A stretch of 34,954 bases of DNA from Neobacillus novalis NBRC 102450. GTDB taxonomy: Bacteria > Bacillota > Bacilli > Bacillales > Cytobacillaceae. The notes under the pieces were generated by a model. That model was not told the DNA's origin. It was given only the letters and a program-made list of their open reading frames with translations, and ran no database searches. Made by a program: the position numbers and the translations under genes. Below, piece after piece: positions 1-6,410 of this stretch. The stretch is from NCBI RefSeq assembly GCF_001591805.1, contig NZ_BCVP01000047.1, positions 1 to 34,954 of the forward strand, written 5' to 3'. How positions within the stretch are numbered: the stretch's first letter is position 1; every line of letters begins with the position of its first letter.

Positions 1-17
1 TGTTACTATCCTTGCTA

Positions 18-140
18 TCAGTGATCATTAAGACGAAAAGTTCTACTAATACTATCCTTTAAACCGCCGAACAAAAATAATTCTTCCTTAGAATACCACT
101 TTTCGAAAGTGTTTGCAAGTTTACTTTCCCTGTTTCACAT
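18..140 (-). pseudogene. C-terminal remnant of an unrecognised gene
   Basis: A minus-strand frame of about 40 codons is open from an in-frame stop near 140 to a stop at 18-20. It reads like coding sequence (…EKWYSKEELFLFGG…, ending LNDH). There is no start codon or ribosome site, and I recognise no family. It is best seen as the decayed end of a lost gene, and could also be chance. Confidence 0.25.
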
Positions 141-213
141 TGATTGTTCAATGGATAATTGTATTTGCATCACTTTCTAGTTATCATTTTTATAATGTAT
201 CAAAATAAATCAG

Positions 214-268
214 TGGCGTGTGTCTGTGGCTATTATTATTCAATAACCACGGACACACGCCATTTTTT
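214..268. terminator. Strong stem-loop terminator
   Basis: A 16-bp stem (214-229 with 247-262, one G·U pair) closes a 17-nt loop. A run of six T follows at 263-268 on the plus strand. No complete plus-strand gene lies upstream in the window, so it probably ends a gene left of the window or is a relic. Confidence 0.75.
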
Positions 269-279
269 ACACATTTGGA

Positions 280-302
280 GGGACGAGGTGTCCCCTCGTC
301 CC
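280..302. repeat. REP-like intergenic palindrome, GGGACGAGG type
   Basis: Nine-bp perfect arms (280-288 and 294-302) flank a 5-nt loop. It belongs to a family of GGGAC…GTCCC palindromes that recurs between genes across this window. The rest of 1-415 shows no convincing intact gene. Confidence 0.6.
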
Positions 303-485
303 TAACTACTATTTCCCCCTGCAGGGTGACTATTTGTTAAGATTTCTTCTAGTAAACTTTAATCTTCGCAAAAACGAAGCATCTCACTAGCTGAGTTCTT
401 ATATTATTTAGGAAGTTGCTTATCTTTCATTCAGATTCCCTTTTTAATGCACTTATTTTGTTACCTTTATTAGGAGTCCGATCCC

Positions 486-600
486 TTACTCGTCACTTTG
501 AATCATTTACTCGTCTAAAATTAGTATTTACCCGTCTATTTTTCTATTTTACTCGTCTGTTTTGGCAATTTACTCGTCACTTTCCACATTTTACTCGCCA
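486..600. repeat. Tandem array with exact 21-bp period (TTACTCGTC core)
   Basis: The core TTACTCGTC (one TTACCCGTC, last one TTACTCGCC) starts at 486, 507, 528, 549, 570 and 591, so the spacing is exactly 21 bp six times. About 12 nt between cores vary but are AT-rich. Because 21 is a multiple of three, the array also reads as an open frame with a 7-residue repeat (FTRxxxx). No ribosome site supports that frame, and I treat it as non-coding. Confidence 0.8.
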
Positions 601-724
601 ACGGTTTCCGGTGATGACGGCGATTCGTAATATCCCAGGCGTTGACATTGGGTTGCGCTCAAATTCTGAATCAGGGAAAACTCAAAAAAAAAGACTTCCC
701 ATTCTTTTGAAGCAAAAAAATAAA

Positions 725-766
725 AACCCCCTAAGCTGGATTCTTTAGTCCAACTTAAGGGGTTCA
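725..766 (-). terminator. Terminator of the small gene at 787-945
   Basis: AACCCC-type arms pair across 725-740 and 751-766. Read on the minus strand, the hairpin is followed by a T-rich tract (A-rich 713-725 on plus), as expected for an intrinsic terminator downstream of the minus-strand gene. A smaller hairpin (CACTTC/GAAGTG, about 765-782) lies between it and the stop codon. Confidence 0.7.
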
Positions 767-786
767 CTTCACGATTGAAGTGGTTT

Positions 787-945
787 TTAATCGCGCATTG
801 CTCCTGCCTCTCGGGAAGTCATTGCACCTTGTCCTTCGCTTACATCTTTTTGAATTTCTTGTTTTACTTTTTGTGCATCAGTTCCGGCAAATTCCGGTTT
901 CATAATAGAACCCAAATTCTCTTTAGCGTGTTGATCCTGCTGCAT
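787..945 (-). CDS. Small acidic/Gln-rich protein, gamma-type SASP-like (tentative)
   Basis: This is a 52-residue protein starting MQQDQHAKEN. The ATG at 945 is preceded by GGTGAGGTGG at good spacing, and the open frame upstream of it lacks a ribosome site, so I choose this start. Residues 18-32 (EFAGTDAQKVKQEIQ) resemble the repeated segment of gamma-type small acid-soluble spore proteins. In such proteins this segment occurs in intrinsically disordered, Gln/Ala-rich polypeptides that are stored in spores as amino-acid reserves. Here there is only one copy of the segment, and the tail (SREAGAMRD) does not look like SspE. It is a single-gene unit with its own terminator. The family call is by resemblance only; another small sporulation or stress protein is possible. 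Confidence 0.5.
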   Translation of the reverse strand: MQQDQHAKENLGSIMKPEFAGTDAQKVKQEIQKDVSEGQGAMTSREAGAMRD

Positions 946-1118
946 ACAATTCCACCTCACCAAAATTCTTTCAATCTTATTATTTTCAAAAAATTCTCGG
1001 GCTATCCCGAGGATTTGAACAAATTCACTTAAAGGTAAAAAGGGCTTTCGTAGAACCAAATGTGTGGCTGTAGCGGTCTTTTTTCTAAAAGCGTTATTCT
1101 AATACTCTCGACATATTT

Positions 1119-1180
1119 CGGGTAGTGGCACCCCCAAAACGCTTTGCCTGTCCCTATGTCCCGCAAATGGTGGCAGGAAC
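1119..1180. repeat. REP-like compound element
   Basis: This segment strings together GTGGCACC, CCTGTCCC-TATGTCCC and GGTGGCAGG blocks. These are the same word types found in the other intergenic repeats of this window. It sits just upstream of the SRPBCC gene. Confidence 0.45.
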
Positions 1181-1229
1181 ATATAAATGTATGAAGTTCT
1201 TTAATAATGAAAGGAAAGAAGGAAAGTGA

Positions 1230-1679
1230 ATGCCAAGCGGAGTGCATCAAGTTGAGGTGGGTTTACCAATCAATAAGGTTTGGGATTTTGTTAAGGATAT
1301 GGATAACTGGGCTCCACTTATTCCTGGATATATTCAACATCGGAAATTTTCCAACCGTCAGTCAACCTGGGAATTTTATAGTAACATTGGCTTCATAAAG
1401 AAAAAGATTAGTCTGATGGTCACTATAAAAGAATGGATTGAACCAACACGGGTCACTTTTCATTTAAAAGGGTTAAATGAGGAACTTTCAGGCGGAGGAT
1501 ATTTCCTGGCGGAAGCGATAGATAAAAATAAAACGGGCATAACGGGCTTTATAGAAATCACTGCCGGCGGTGCAATGGGACCATTTGTTAATACGGTTTT
1601 AAAGTCTAATCTTCCTAAAGTAACGAAAGAAATGGCAATCGCTATCTCCACAAAATTGGAGGAACTTAATAGAATTTAA
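1230..1679 (+). CDS. SRPBCC / CoxG-like ligand-binding protein
   Basis: A 149-residue protein of the START/Bet v1-like SRPBCC superfamily, closest in feel to the CoxG group. The N-terminus (VEVGLPINKVWDFVKDMDNW) is the typical opening strand plus helix, where the protein enters as a helix-grip fold around a hydrophobic pocket. A Gly-rich segment (ITAGGAMGPF, about 111-120) precedes the long C-terminal helix (PKVTKEMAIAISTKLEELNRI region), as the fold requires. The ATG at 1230 follows AAAGGAAAGAAGGAAAG. The gene stands alone and is closed by a strong terminator. The ligand cannot be told from sequence. CoxG proteins act in CO-dehydrogenase maturation, but no cox genes are here, so a general lipid or small-molecule binding role is as likely. 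Confidence 0.75.
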   Translation: MPSGVHQVEVGLPINKVWDFVKDMDNWAPLIPGYIQHRKFSNRQSTWEFYSNIGFIKKKISLMVTIKEWIEPTRVTFHLKGLNEELSGGGYFLAEAIDKNKTGITGFIEITAGGAMGPFVNTVLKSNLPKVTKEMAIAISTKLEELNRI

Positions 1680-1696
1680 TTTTGTATCCAAAAAGA

Positions 1697-1750
1697 GGGT
1701 CATTCCCCCGTTTTGTTAAAGCAGCGGGGGAATGACCCCAAAATTTTTCA
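1697..1750 (+). terminator. Terminator of the SRPBCC gene
   Basis: A perfect 14-bp stem (1697-1710 with 1725-1738, GGGTCATTCCCCCG) has a 14-nt loop and is followed by a T tract at 1745-1749. Confidence 0.85.
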
Positions 1751-1817
1751 CCAAAAGGGGGTGCCCCTAAAGTTATATTTTTGGGACATCCACTTCCAAT
1801 ATTCTTCTTAGTGCATA

Positions 1818-1904
1818 CTAGTTTTTAAAGGGTGTTTCGACGGTGATTGTCATTTTAATCGAACTCCCATCCGGTAGTCCATTCCCACCAAGGAAGTACA
1901 CCGC
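1818..1904 (-). pseudogene. C-terminal remnant of an unrecognised gene
   Basis: A minus-strand frame of 28 codons ends at a TAG at 1818-1820. It has coding character (GGNGLPDGSSIKMTITVE). Upstream it runs into an in-frame stop next to a REP-like palindrome, so the rest of the gene has been lost. I do not recognise the family. Confidence 0.35.
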
Positions 1905-1929
1905 CCCCCGACCCTATGCCTAAATAATT

Positions 1930-1950
1930 GGGACAAGGTTCCCTTGTCCC
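1930..1950. repeat. REP-like palindrome, GGGACAAGG type
   Basis: GGGACAAGG and CCTTGTCCC arms (9 bp, perfect) flank a 3-nt loop. It is another member of the dispersed GGGAC…GTCCC family. Confidence 0.6.
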
Positions 1951-1996
1951 ACAATCGGAGCCCCCTTTAGATTGAAGTAGGAAATTGAAATCGCTA

Positions 1997-2060
1997 ATGT
2001 AAAGATATCTTTACATTTGTGGTTTCTTATTTTATACTCGATGTAAAGATATCTTTACAT
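1997..2060 (+). promoter_or_regulatory. Promoter flanked by two identical 20-bp operators
   Basis: The perfect palindrome ATGTAAAGATATCTTTACAT occurs at 1997-2016 and again at 2041-2060, with centres 44 bp apart (about four helical turns). A -35 box TTTACA (2010-2015) lies inside the first copy and a -10 box TATACT (2033-2038) follows after a 17-bp spacer. The second copy therefore covers the predicted transcription start. This is the layout of an autoregulated XRE gene: repressor bound at both sites would block the promoter. The binding protein is inferred to be the product of the gene at 2089. Confidence 0.8.
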
Positions 2061-2088
2061 CGTTAACAGGAAGAGAAGTGAGATACTT

Positions 2089-2292
2089 TTGAAAGTGAGA
2101 AACAGAATTAAAGAAATACGTTTAGCAAAAGGAATTAGTCAAATTGAAATGGCGGAAGCTCTGCAAATTACAAGACAAACGATTAACGCCGTCGAGAATC
2201 ACAAGTATAACCCTAGCTTAGAACTGGCACTAAAGCTGATTAAATATTTTAATGTCACGCTTGATGAAATATTTACCTTGGAGGAGGAATAG
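2089..2292 (+). CDS. Small XRE-family (Cro/CI-type) transcriptional regulator
   Basis: A 67-residue helix-turn-helix protein with almost nothing beyond the DNA-binding domain. Helices 2 and 3 (SQIEMAEALQITRQTINAVE, about 18-37) form the HTH, and the tail LDEIFTLEEE is typical of the small YozG-like group. The start is TTG at 2089, after AGGAAGAGAAGTGAG; a GTG two codons later is possible. The gene follows the two-operator promoter and overlaps in function with the next gene, whose ribosome site lies in its last codons. Such pairs of small XRE regulator and membrane protein are common in Bacilli. The regulator most likely represses its own operon; the inducing signal is unknown. Confidence 0.85.
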   Translation: MKVRNRIKEIRLAKGISQIEMAEALQITRQTINAVENHKYNPSLELALKLIKYFNVTLDEIFTLEEE

Positions 2293-2293
2293 C

Positions 2294-2689
2294 ATGAAAA
2301 AGTGGCCCATCATTATAGCTATAACGGTTGTTTGTTCAATGAGTATTGGTTTGTACCTGGGGAAATTACTCGTTCCTGATTTACCTGTTGGAACGGTTGT
2401 AGCAGGGATAATTGGTTCTGTTGTAGGTGTTGGAATTGTATTTGGAACCATAAAATTTCGTGAAAAACGAAAGGGCGATAATGTACCTGATGTAGATGAA
2501 AGGACATGGGTAAATATTAAAAATTTCTATGCACTTTCATTGTACATCGCGTTATTTGGCAGCATGTTACTAGTCTGTGTGCTATTTGCAATTGGTGTAG
2601 AAACAATTGAAATAGGTGCATTGAGTATTTATTTATTAGCGCTATTTATGTTAATTGTTGTTGGAACATTTGTTGTGAAAAGAAAGTAA
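2294..2689 (+). CDS. Four-helix membrane protein, DUF2178-like
   Basis: A 131-residue membrane protein. Hydrophobic segments lie at about 5-22, 30-50, 78-100 and 107-127, and a charged cytoplasmic stretch sits between the second and third. That loop contains DERTWVNIK, which resembles the DER-T signature at the same position in DUF2178 proteins that accompany small XRE regulators. The ATG at 2294 is preceded by GGAGGAGG at 2280-2287, at ideal spacing; an earlier in-frame ATG has no ribosome site. It is co-transcribed with the XRE gene. Function is unknown; the pairing suggests the membrane protein and the repressor work as one unit. Confidence 0.65.
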   Translation: MKKWPIIIAITVVCSMSIGLYLGKLLVPDLPVGTVVAGIIGSVVGVGIVFGTIKFREKRKGDNVPDVDERTWVNIKNFYALSLYIALFGSMLLVCVLFAIGVETIEIGALSIYLLALFMLIVVGTFVVKRK

Positions 2690-2735
2690 ACCGGGACATG
2701 GGGTCAGGAACATGAGATGTACATAGCACTGAAAG

Positions 2736-2943
2736 TTATTCTTCTTCTAAAGAATTTATGTAATTTAGCAAATCTATCTGGCTAGTAATTGGGTTTTGGT
2801 AGTTTAAGCCGAAATGCTCTCTTGCATATAATAATCAGGTTGCGTTTCTAGTCCACATTTTTCACAAGAAATCATTGTTTAGTTGTTTGTTTTCCGTCAG
2901 CGGCTACCGAATACCAACTTTTTTCTTGGCTACGGTCGCTTAT
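2736..2943 (-). pseudogene. Frameshifted zinc-ribbon-like protein remnant
   Basis: Three successive minus-strand frames join into one plausible protein of about 68 residues. The first piece is …SWYSVADGKQTTKQ, ending in a stop near 2880. The second is SCEKCGLETQPDYYMQE, and the third HFGLNYQNPITSQID…, ending at 2736. Each join needs a small frameshift. The CxxC motif (C-E-K-C) suggests half of a zinc ribbon. There is no start or ribosome site. I read it as a decayed gene of unknown family; the interval 2690-3025 holds no intact gene. Confidence 0.45.
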
Positions 2944-2970
2944 TAAAATTTATACTATCTTATCTTTTTT

Positions 2971-3010
2971 AAAAAAAGACTTCCCATTCTTTTAAAAAAA
3001 TGAAAAGTCT
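2971..3010 (-). terminator. Terminator of the amidase-yhfYUT unit
   Basis: Arms at 2977-2988 and 2999-3010 pair (12 bp with two G·U or mismatch positions) over a 10-nt loop. On the minus strand a run of T follows (A run 2971-2977), directly after the yhfT stop. A 23-bp stretch here recurs exactly near 685-708. Confidence 0.7.
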
Positions 3011-3025
3011 CCTTATTTCCTTCAG

Positions 3026-4318
3026 TTATTGAGGTATGGTCATGATACCTAAGGCAACCAAAATATTAGCAATAATACCAACAGCAATGGCGCCTAATGG
3101 ACCAACTGCCATACGTACGATTGGTCGGCCAGCCACTTCGTTTAGTAGGTAGAAGCCTGCGATGAAGAAGAAACCAAATCCTGGAGCAATCGTGTTTGCT
3201 GCATTTGCACCACCGATTAAAAGAGCAACTTCTAACAATTTAGTCATAGCAGATCGAATATTTTCCCCTGAATTCCGTACACCAGGATATTTATCTAAGA
3301 ATCTAGCAATATAACTTAATAGGGTTACCTCTAAGAAAATAATTACTGCACCAATAGCTACAGCTACCCAAACATTTGGTGAGAATAATCCAACAACAAA
3401 GATTAATGTAAAACCAACTGGGCTATAGACACCTGTTGCAATAGCAGTACTTGCGACTAGAGGGATAAAGCCAATCGCTCTTGCGGCTGCAGCGATACCT
3501 GCATCAGTCTGTTTACCATCTGCTAAAAGATTTAATGAAATTGGGTCTCCGGCCATGAGAAGCAAGTTTGTAGCACCTGCAATTAAAGCTCCGATAACCA
3601 TAAAGAATACAACATTTTTCTTGATTGATTTAACCTTATCACTAAATACTGAAGCTAAATCAATCATAGATCCTTCTTCTGCCTTTTGTTTAATAGCATA
3701 AGTAAATAAGAATATCATTCCAACAATTAAAGCCATACCTTCTTGGTTCAAAGAGACGACATTTCCACCAATTTTAAGAAATCCACTTGTATTTACCCAC
3801 ACAGCTAACTGCCTTACTAAAGCCGAAACAACAAAGGTTAAGACACCCTTTTTAATGCTGAACTGCATTGCCACGGCTAATGCTGGGAAAGCCATAAAGG
3901 TAACAACTACTGGAGTACCTACCGCACCAAGCGGTTCTAAGAAGTTCACTGGTAAGTGATCAAATAGTTTGACAAATCCATCCAACCCAGCAATAAGTCC
4001 CCAGCCATATAATGCACCAATAGCCGCCGCAACAGGGGTACCCCACTTATTTTTAGGGGTAGCCAATCCGATAATATCAGTACCTAATAAAATACTGTGT
4101 ATGAGAATAATACTTGCTGACAAAGTAAATGGAATACCAAATCCAATAACAAGCCCAAAACTCATGGCAAATGCCGTTAATCCTAGCTCTCTGCGCTTTA
4201 ACCTTCCTTCGATATGTTCAGATACAATTGGCCGCAATCCATCATTAAACACAGCAATATTTCTATTAGCTAAAACAGCTGCCACTGCACCAATAAGTAC
4301 GACAAATAACGTTTCCAT
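3026..4318 (-). CDS. yhfT: YhfT-type multi-pass membrane permease
   Basis: A 430-residue, almost wholly hydrophobic protein with about 11-12 membrane segments. It matches the YhfT family of putative permeases. The opening METLFVVLIGAVAAVLANR, the conserved loop FNDGLRPIVSEHIEGR (about 24-39) and Gly/Pro-rich helix breaks (GFGIPFTLS; GTPVVVTFMAFPA) suggest a transport path. It is the last gene of the second yhf unit, 20 nt after yhfU, with GGGGGC ahead of the ATG at 4318, and is followed by a terminator. By position it is the likely importer of the locus's substrate, but no YhfT substrate is known to me. The sequence alone shows only that it is a membrane protein of this family. Confidence 0.85.
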   Translation of the reverse strand: METLFVVLIGAVAAVLANRNIAVFNDGLRPIVSEHIEGRLKRRELGLTAFAMSFGLVIGFGIPFTLSASIILIHSILLGTDIIGLATPKNKWGTPVAAAIGALYGWGLIAGLDGFVKLFDHLPVNFLEPLGAVGTPVVVTFMAFPALAVAMQFSIKKGVLTFVVSALVRQLAVWVNTSGFLKIGGNVVSLNQEGMALIVGMIFLFTYAIKQKAEEGSMIDLASVFSDKVKSIKKNVVFFMVIGALIAGATNLLLMAGDPISLNLLADGKQTDAGIAAAARAIGFIPLVASTAIATGVYSPVGFTLIFVVGLFSPNVWVAVAIGAVIIFLEVTLLSYIARFLDKYPGVRNSGENIRSAMTKLLEVALLIGGANAANTIAPGFGFFFIAGFYLLNEVAGRPIVRMAVGPLGAIAVGIIANILVALGIMTIPQ

Positions 4319-4338
4319 AACCTACGCCCCCTTACTTT

Positions 4339-4698
4339 TTATAAATTAGTTTTTAATGCCTTTAGAATCATAGGTACTGCGACTTCAAAATGATCTCCAG
4401 TAAAGCCGAATGCCTTCTTTCCACTTTTAACTGCCTCAATTACCTTTTGCTCATTCGGTTTTTTACCAGGCATTGATACTGTTTCACACTTGTCCCTGCC
4501 GATTAGTGCGATTGCCATTGCCAAGGCACCGCCGCCACCTGTGTGACATGCTCCAAAGTAATAATCTGCTTGACCTGTCTTCATCACCATAGCTGCTTCT
4601 AAATCAGATTTCACTATGGTTTCAATAGAAGGATCAATTTCCTTAATCAAATTTTCAATTTGCTTTTTTTCTACCTGTCCACCTACAACGATTTTCAT
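4339..4698 (-). CDS. yhfU: YhfU family protein (DUF2620)
   Basis: A 119-residue soluble protein of the DUF2620/YhfU family. It starts MKIVVGGQVEK and has a Gly-rich loop (GACHTGGGGALAMAIA, about 51-66), then a second glycine motif (GFTGDHFE) near the end. The layout resembles small alpha/beta proteins with a nucleotide- or phosphate-type glycine loop. I choose the ATG at 4698 because AAGGAGGAG precedes it; an in-frame start seven codons upstream has no ribosome site. It begins 1 nt after the yhfY stop, so translation is probably coupled. The biochemical role is unknown. Always lying beside the permease YhfT, it may serve transport, as the small cytoplasmic subunits of some carriers do, which is inference. 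Confidence 0.8.
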   Translation of the reverse strand: MKIVVGGQVEKKQIENLIKEIDPSIETIVKSDLEAAMVMKTGQADYYFGACHTGGGGALAMAIALIGRDKCETVSMPGKKPNEQKVIEAVKSGKKAFGFTGDHFEVAVPMILKALKTNL

Positions 4699-4699
4699 A

Positions 4700-5077
4700 T
4701 TAAGCTCCTCCTTGAACATTGATAGTAAGAACGTTTGAATAATGCATGTATAAATAATCTTTTTCTCCCTGTGGCAGTGGATTATTCCAATTTTCTTCTA
4801 TCCATCCCACTTGTGACTTAGCAATTGAAAAATGAGGGGAATTTGTAATTTCAGTAATAATCTCTGCTGCTGGGCCCTCTAAATTTTCCCCATTACTAAT
4901 TCGGGTTAAGGCCATAGGCAAATGGGTGAATAACATTTCTGCCTGTTCAACCTCTATTTTATTTAATACCTTAAGCAACGCTTTAAAGGCTAATAGAGAA
5001 ACATCCGACGATTTTTCAGTTATGACTTCTTGCTCTAGAAGAATCGTCAGCCTCTCTTTATATTCCTGTAAATTCAT
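4700..5077 (-). CDS. yhfY: YhfY-type PRD-domain protein
   Basis: A 125-residue protein that amounts to one PTS-regulation domain (PRD). The two histidines expected of a PRD are visible: His52 in THLPMALTRISNG and His112 in DYLYMHYSNVL. PRDs usually sit in antiterminators or activators and are phosphorylated on these histidines by PTS proteins. Here no DNA- or RNA-binding part is attached, as in E. coli YhfY. The ATG at 5077 follows GGAGAG at good spacing, 51 nt after the amidase stop. It may bring carbon-status information (HPr or EIIB phosphorylation) to the locus, perhaps through YhfZ or the permease. That role is inference. Confidence 0.75.
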   Translation of the reverse strand: MNLQEYKERLTILLEQEVITEKSSDVSLLAFKALLKVLNKIEVEQAEMLFTHLPMALTRISNGENLEGPAAEIITEITNSPHFSIAKSQVGWIEENWNNPLPQGEKDYLYMHYSNVLTINVQGGA

Positions 5078-5128
5078 AAAATAGCTCTCCTGTCTAAAAA
5101 ATAGATGACTACTTTCCTATAACCCTGG

Positions 5129-6199
5129 TTAATAGAACTCGAGTCCAGAAAAATTGGATTCCGAGGTAAAATAGCGCTTCCAAACTTCTGGCATTTGAAT
5201 AGATTTCTCTAATCTTTCAGCCAGTTCAAGTGCGTACCCGGCAGATGTTATCCCCTTTTTCGCTATAATGACTAATCCACTAGCTATTGTTTCAATTGGA
5301 ACAGTTATCGCAGTAGTCTGACACATATTAGCTGCCCTTACTAAAAACTTCCCATGATTTTTAGTGATATCCAATCCTGCTTTGCCAAGAAATTGAGGAA
5401 TCGTTTCTCCATAGCCATAAACATCAACTGGTCCTTCACAGGTAACGATCAAATCAACATCTTTTCTTTTAAAGGCTTCTCTAATGACATTTATACCTCT
5501 TTTGCGATCCTCGATTCCTCCCATGTCAACTTCTTCTATAATATAAGGAGATTCTTCTATTCTAGAAAGATACGTTAAGACTTTTTGTTGCATATCCACC
5601 CCATCAGGACATACAACTGAATTTTTCTTAGGAATGAGAACCTTTATCCTCTTATTAGTTGTAATTGTGAGGTTTTCATTCGTTAAGCATTCCATTACAG
5701 TCTTCAATGTATGGACATTTTTGCTTATTACACCGATACTTCCTGTAAATTCAAGCCCTTCTGTAGACCTCTTCTTATTTTTTACGAATAGATCGAGACC
5801 AGCACCAATCATAGAAGGCAATTGACAGCTTAAGGCCGGAGCTAGAACAGAACCTCCGCCATCTGTTCCAATCGCAAAATCATTAATTCCTTTTACGATA
5901 TTGATAGGTCCGCCACTTGTAGAACCTGTCATTACCCGATAGGTTACAGGGTTAATTAAATCAGTGTCGATTGCGCGTCCTCTATTCGAAGATTTATCAA
6001 TGGTAAGCCAGGCGAAGCGATTATCAGAGCGAAGCTTTTCAACCATCGCTTCTGGAATCTGACGCGTATCCTTTACACCAAAATACATTGCATCATAATT
6101 TTTACCTATAATCTCTTTGCTAATAGTAGGGTTTGTTTTAACAACTGTTCTACCCAATTCTCTTTTAGCAAGATTGATTTTGTTGTGTAAGTCAGACAT
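5129..6199 (-). CDS. Amidase-signature family protein inside the yhf locus
   Basis: A 356-residue protein with the amidase-signature core. The Ser-cisSer-Lys catalytic triad can be assigned as Lys69 (WLTIDKSSNRG), Ser95 in GSTSGGP (92-98) and the nucleophile Ser117 in GTDGGGS (111-117). It is shorter than most amidases of this family (about 450-500 residues), mainly before the Lys and in the C-terminal half. The ATG at 6199 is preferred over one seven codons upstream, which lies directly against GGA with no spacing. It opens the second yhf unit, behind its own promoter and operator. As I recall it, the E. coli yhf cluster has no such gene. It probably cleaves an amide bond in the pathway's substrate or an intermediate; the substrate is unknown. 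Confidence 0.8.
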   Translation of the reverse strand: MSDLHNKINLAKRELGRTVVKTNPTISKEIIGKNYDAMYFGVKDTRQIPEAMVEKLRSDNRFAWLTIDKSSNRGRAIDTDLINPVTYRVMTGSTSGGPINIVKGINDFAIGTDGGGSVLAPALSCQLPSMIGAGLDLFVKNKKRSTEGLEFTGSIGVISKNVHTLKTVMECLTNENLTITTNKRIKVLIPKKNSVVCPDGVDMQQKVLTYLSRIEESPYIIEEVDMGGIEDRKRGINVIREAFKRKDVDLIVTCEGPVDVYGYGETIPQFLGKAGLDITKNHGKFLVRAANMCQTTAITVPIETIASGLVIIAKKGITSAGYALELAERLEKSIQMPEVWKRYFTSESNFSGLEFY

Positions 6200-6232
6200 A
6201 TAGCTACACTCACATTCCAAGTATAGGATTAA

Positions 6233-6286
6233 CTATACAGTATATTGTATATTGTATATCATAACGTTTTCATTTCTAAAATTCAA
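6233..6286 (-). promoter_or_regulatory. Promoter, cre-like site and YhfZ-type operator of the amidase unit
   Basis: Read on the minus strand, TTGAAT (6281-6286) and TATGAT (6258-6263) are separated by exactly 17 bp. A cre-like sequence TGAAAACGTTATGA (6259-6272) overlaps the -10 side and matches 13 of 14 positions of the CcpA consensus TGNAANCGNTNNCA as I remember it. Directly downstream (about 6233-6257) lies an AT-rich operator with the words CAATATACAA and TATACTGT. Both words recur in the same place before yhfZ, so I infer binding by YhfZ and catabolite repression by CcpA. Confidence 0.7.
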
Positions 6287-6312
6287 TCAATTCAGACAAA
6301 ACTTTTAGAAGG

Positions 6313-6393
6313 TTATGACAATGTCTTCATTGACTCTCCAAAGGCACCTGCAGCCTCCCCAATAATTTCCTCAGAATCATTCGAAAATCTCAT
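6313..6393 (-). CDS. Possible 26-residue small protein downstream of yhfX
   Basis: The frame encodes a 26-residue acidic peptide (MRFSNDSEEIIGEAAGAFGE…). Its ATG at 6393 lies 15 nt after the yhfX stop and is preceded by AAGGAG with an 8-nt spacer, as good a ribosome site as any in the operon. It ends before the promoter of the amidase unit. The predicted peptide has an Ala/Gly/Glu helix-forming middle and no membrane segment. I recognise no family. It could be a true small protein of the locus, a leader peptide that couples the two units, or the start of a gene that was truncated. The strong ribosome site is the only evidence for translation. Confidence 0.5.
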   Translation of the reverse strand: MRFSNDSEEIIGEAAGAFGESMKTLS

Positions 6394-6410
6394 GAATCAC
6401 ACTCCTTAAC

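Noticed and set aside
486..600. CRISPR array
   Set aside because: Cores are only 9 bp with 12-bp fillers, far shorter than CRISPR repeats and spacers, and there are no cas genes. The same applies to 22953-23045.
416..748. Open frame of 110 codons over the 21-bp array
   Set aside because: It has no ribosome site, and its repeat peptide is explained by the 21-bp period being a multiple of three. Its end is low-complexity A-rich DNA and a terminator.
1207..1398. Overlapping plus-strand frame starting 23 nt before the SRPBCC gene
   Set aside because: It is out of frame with the SRPBCC gene, and the composition looks like a shadow.
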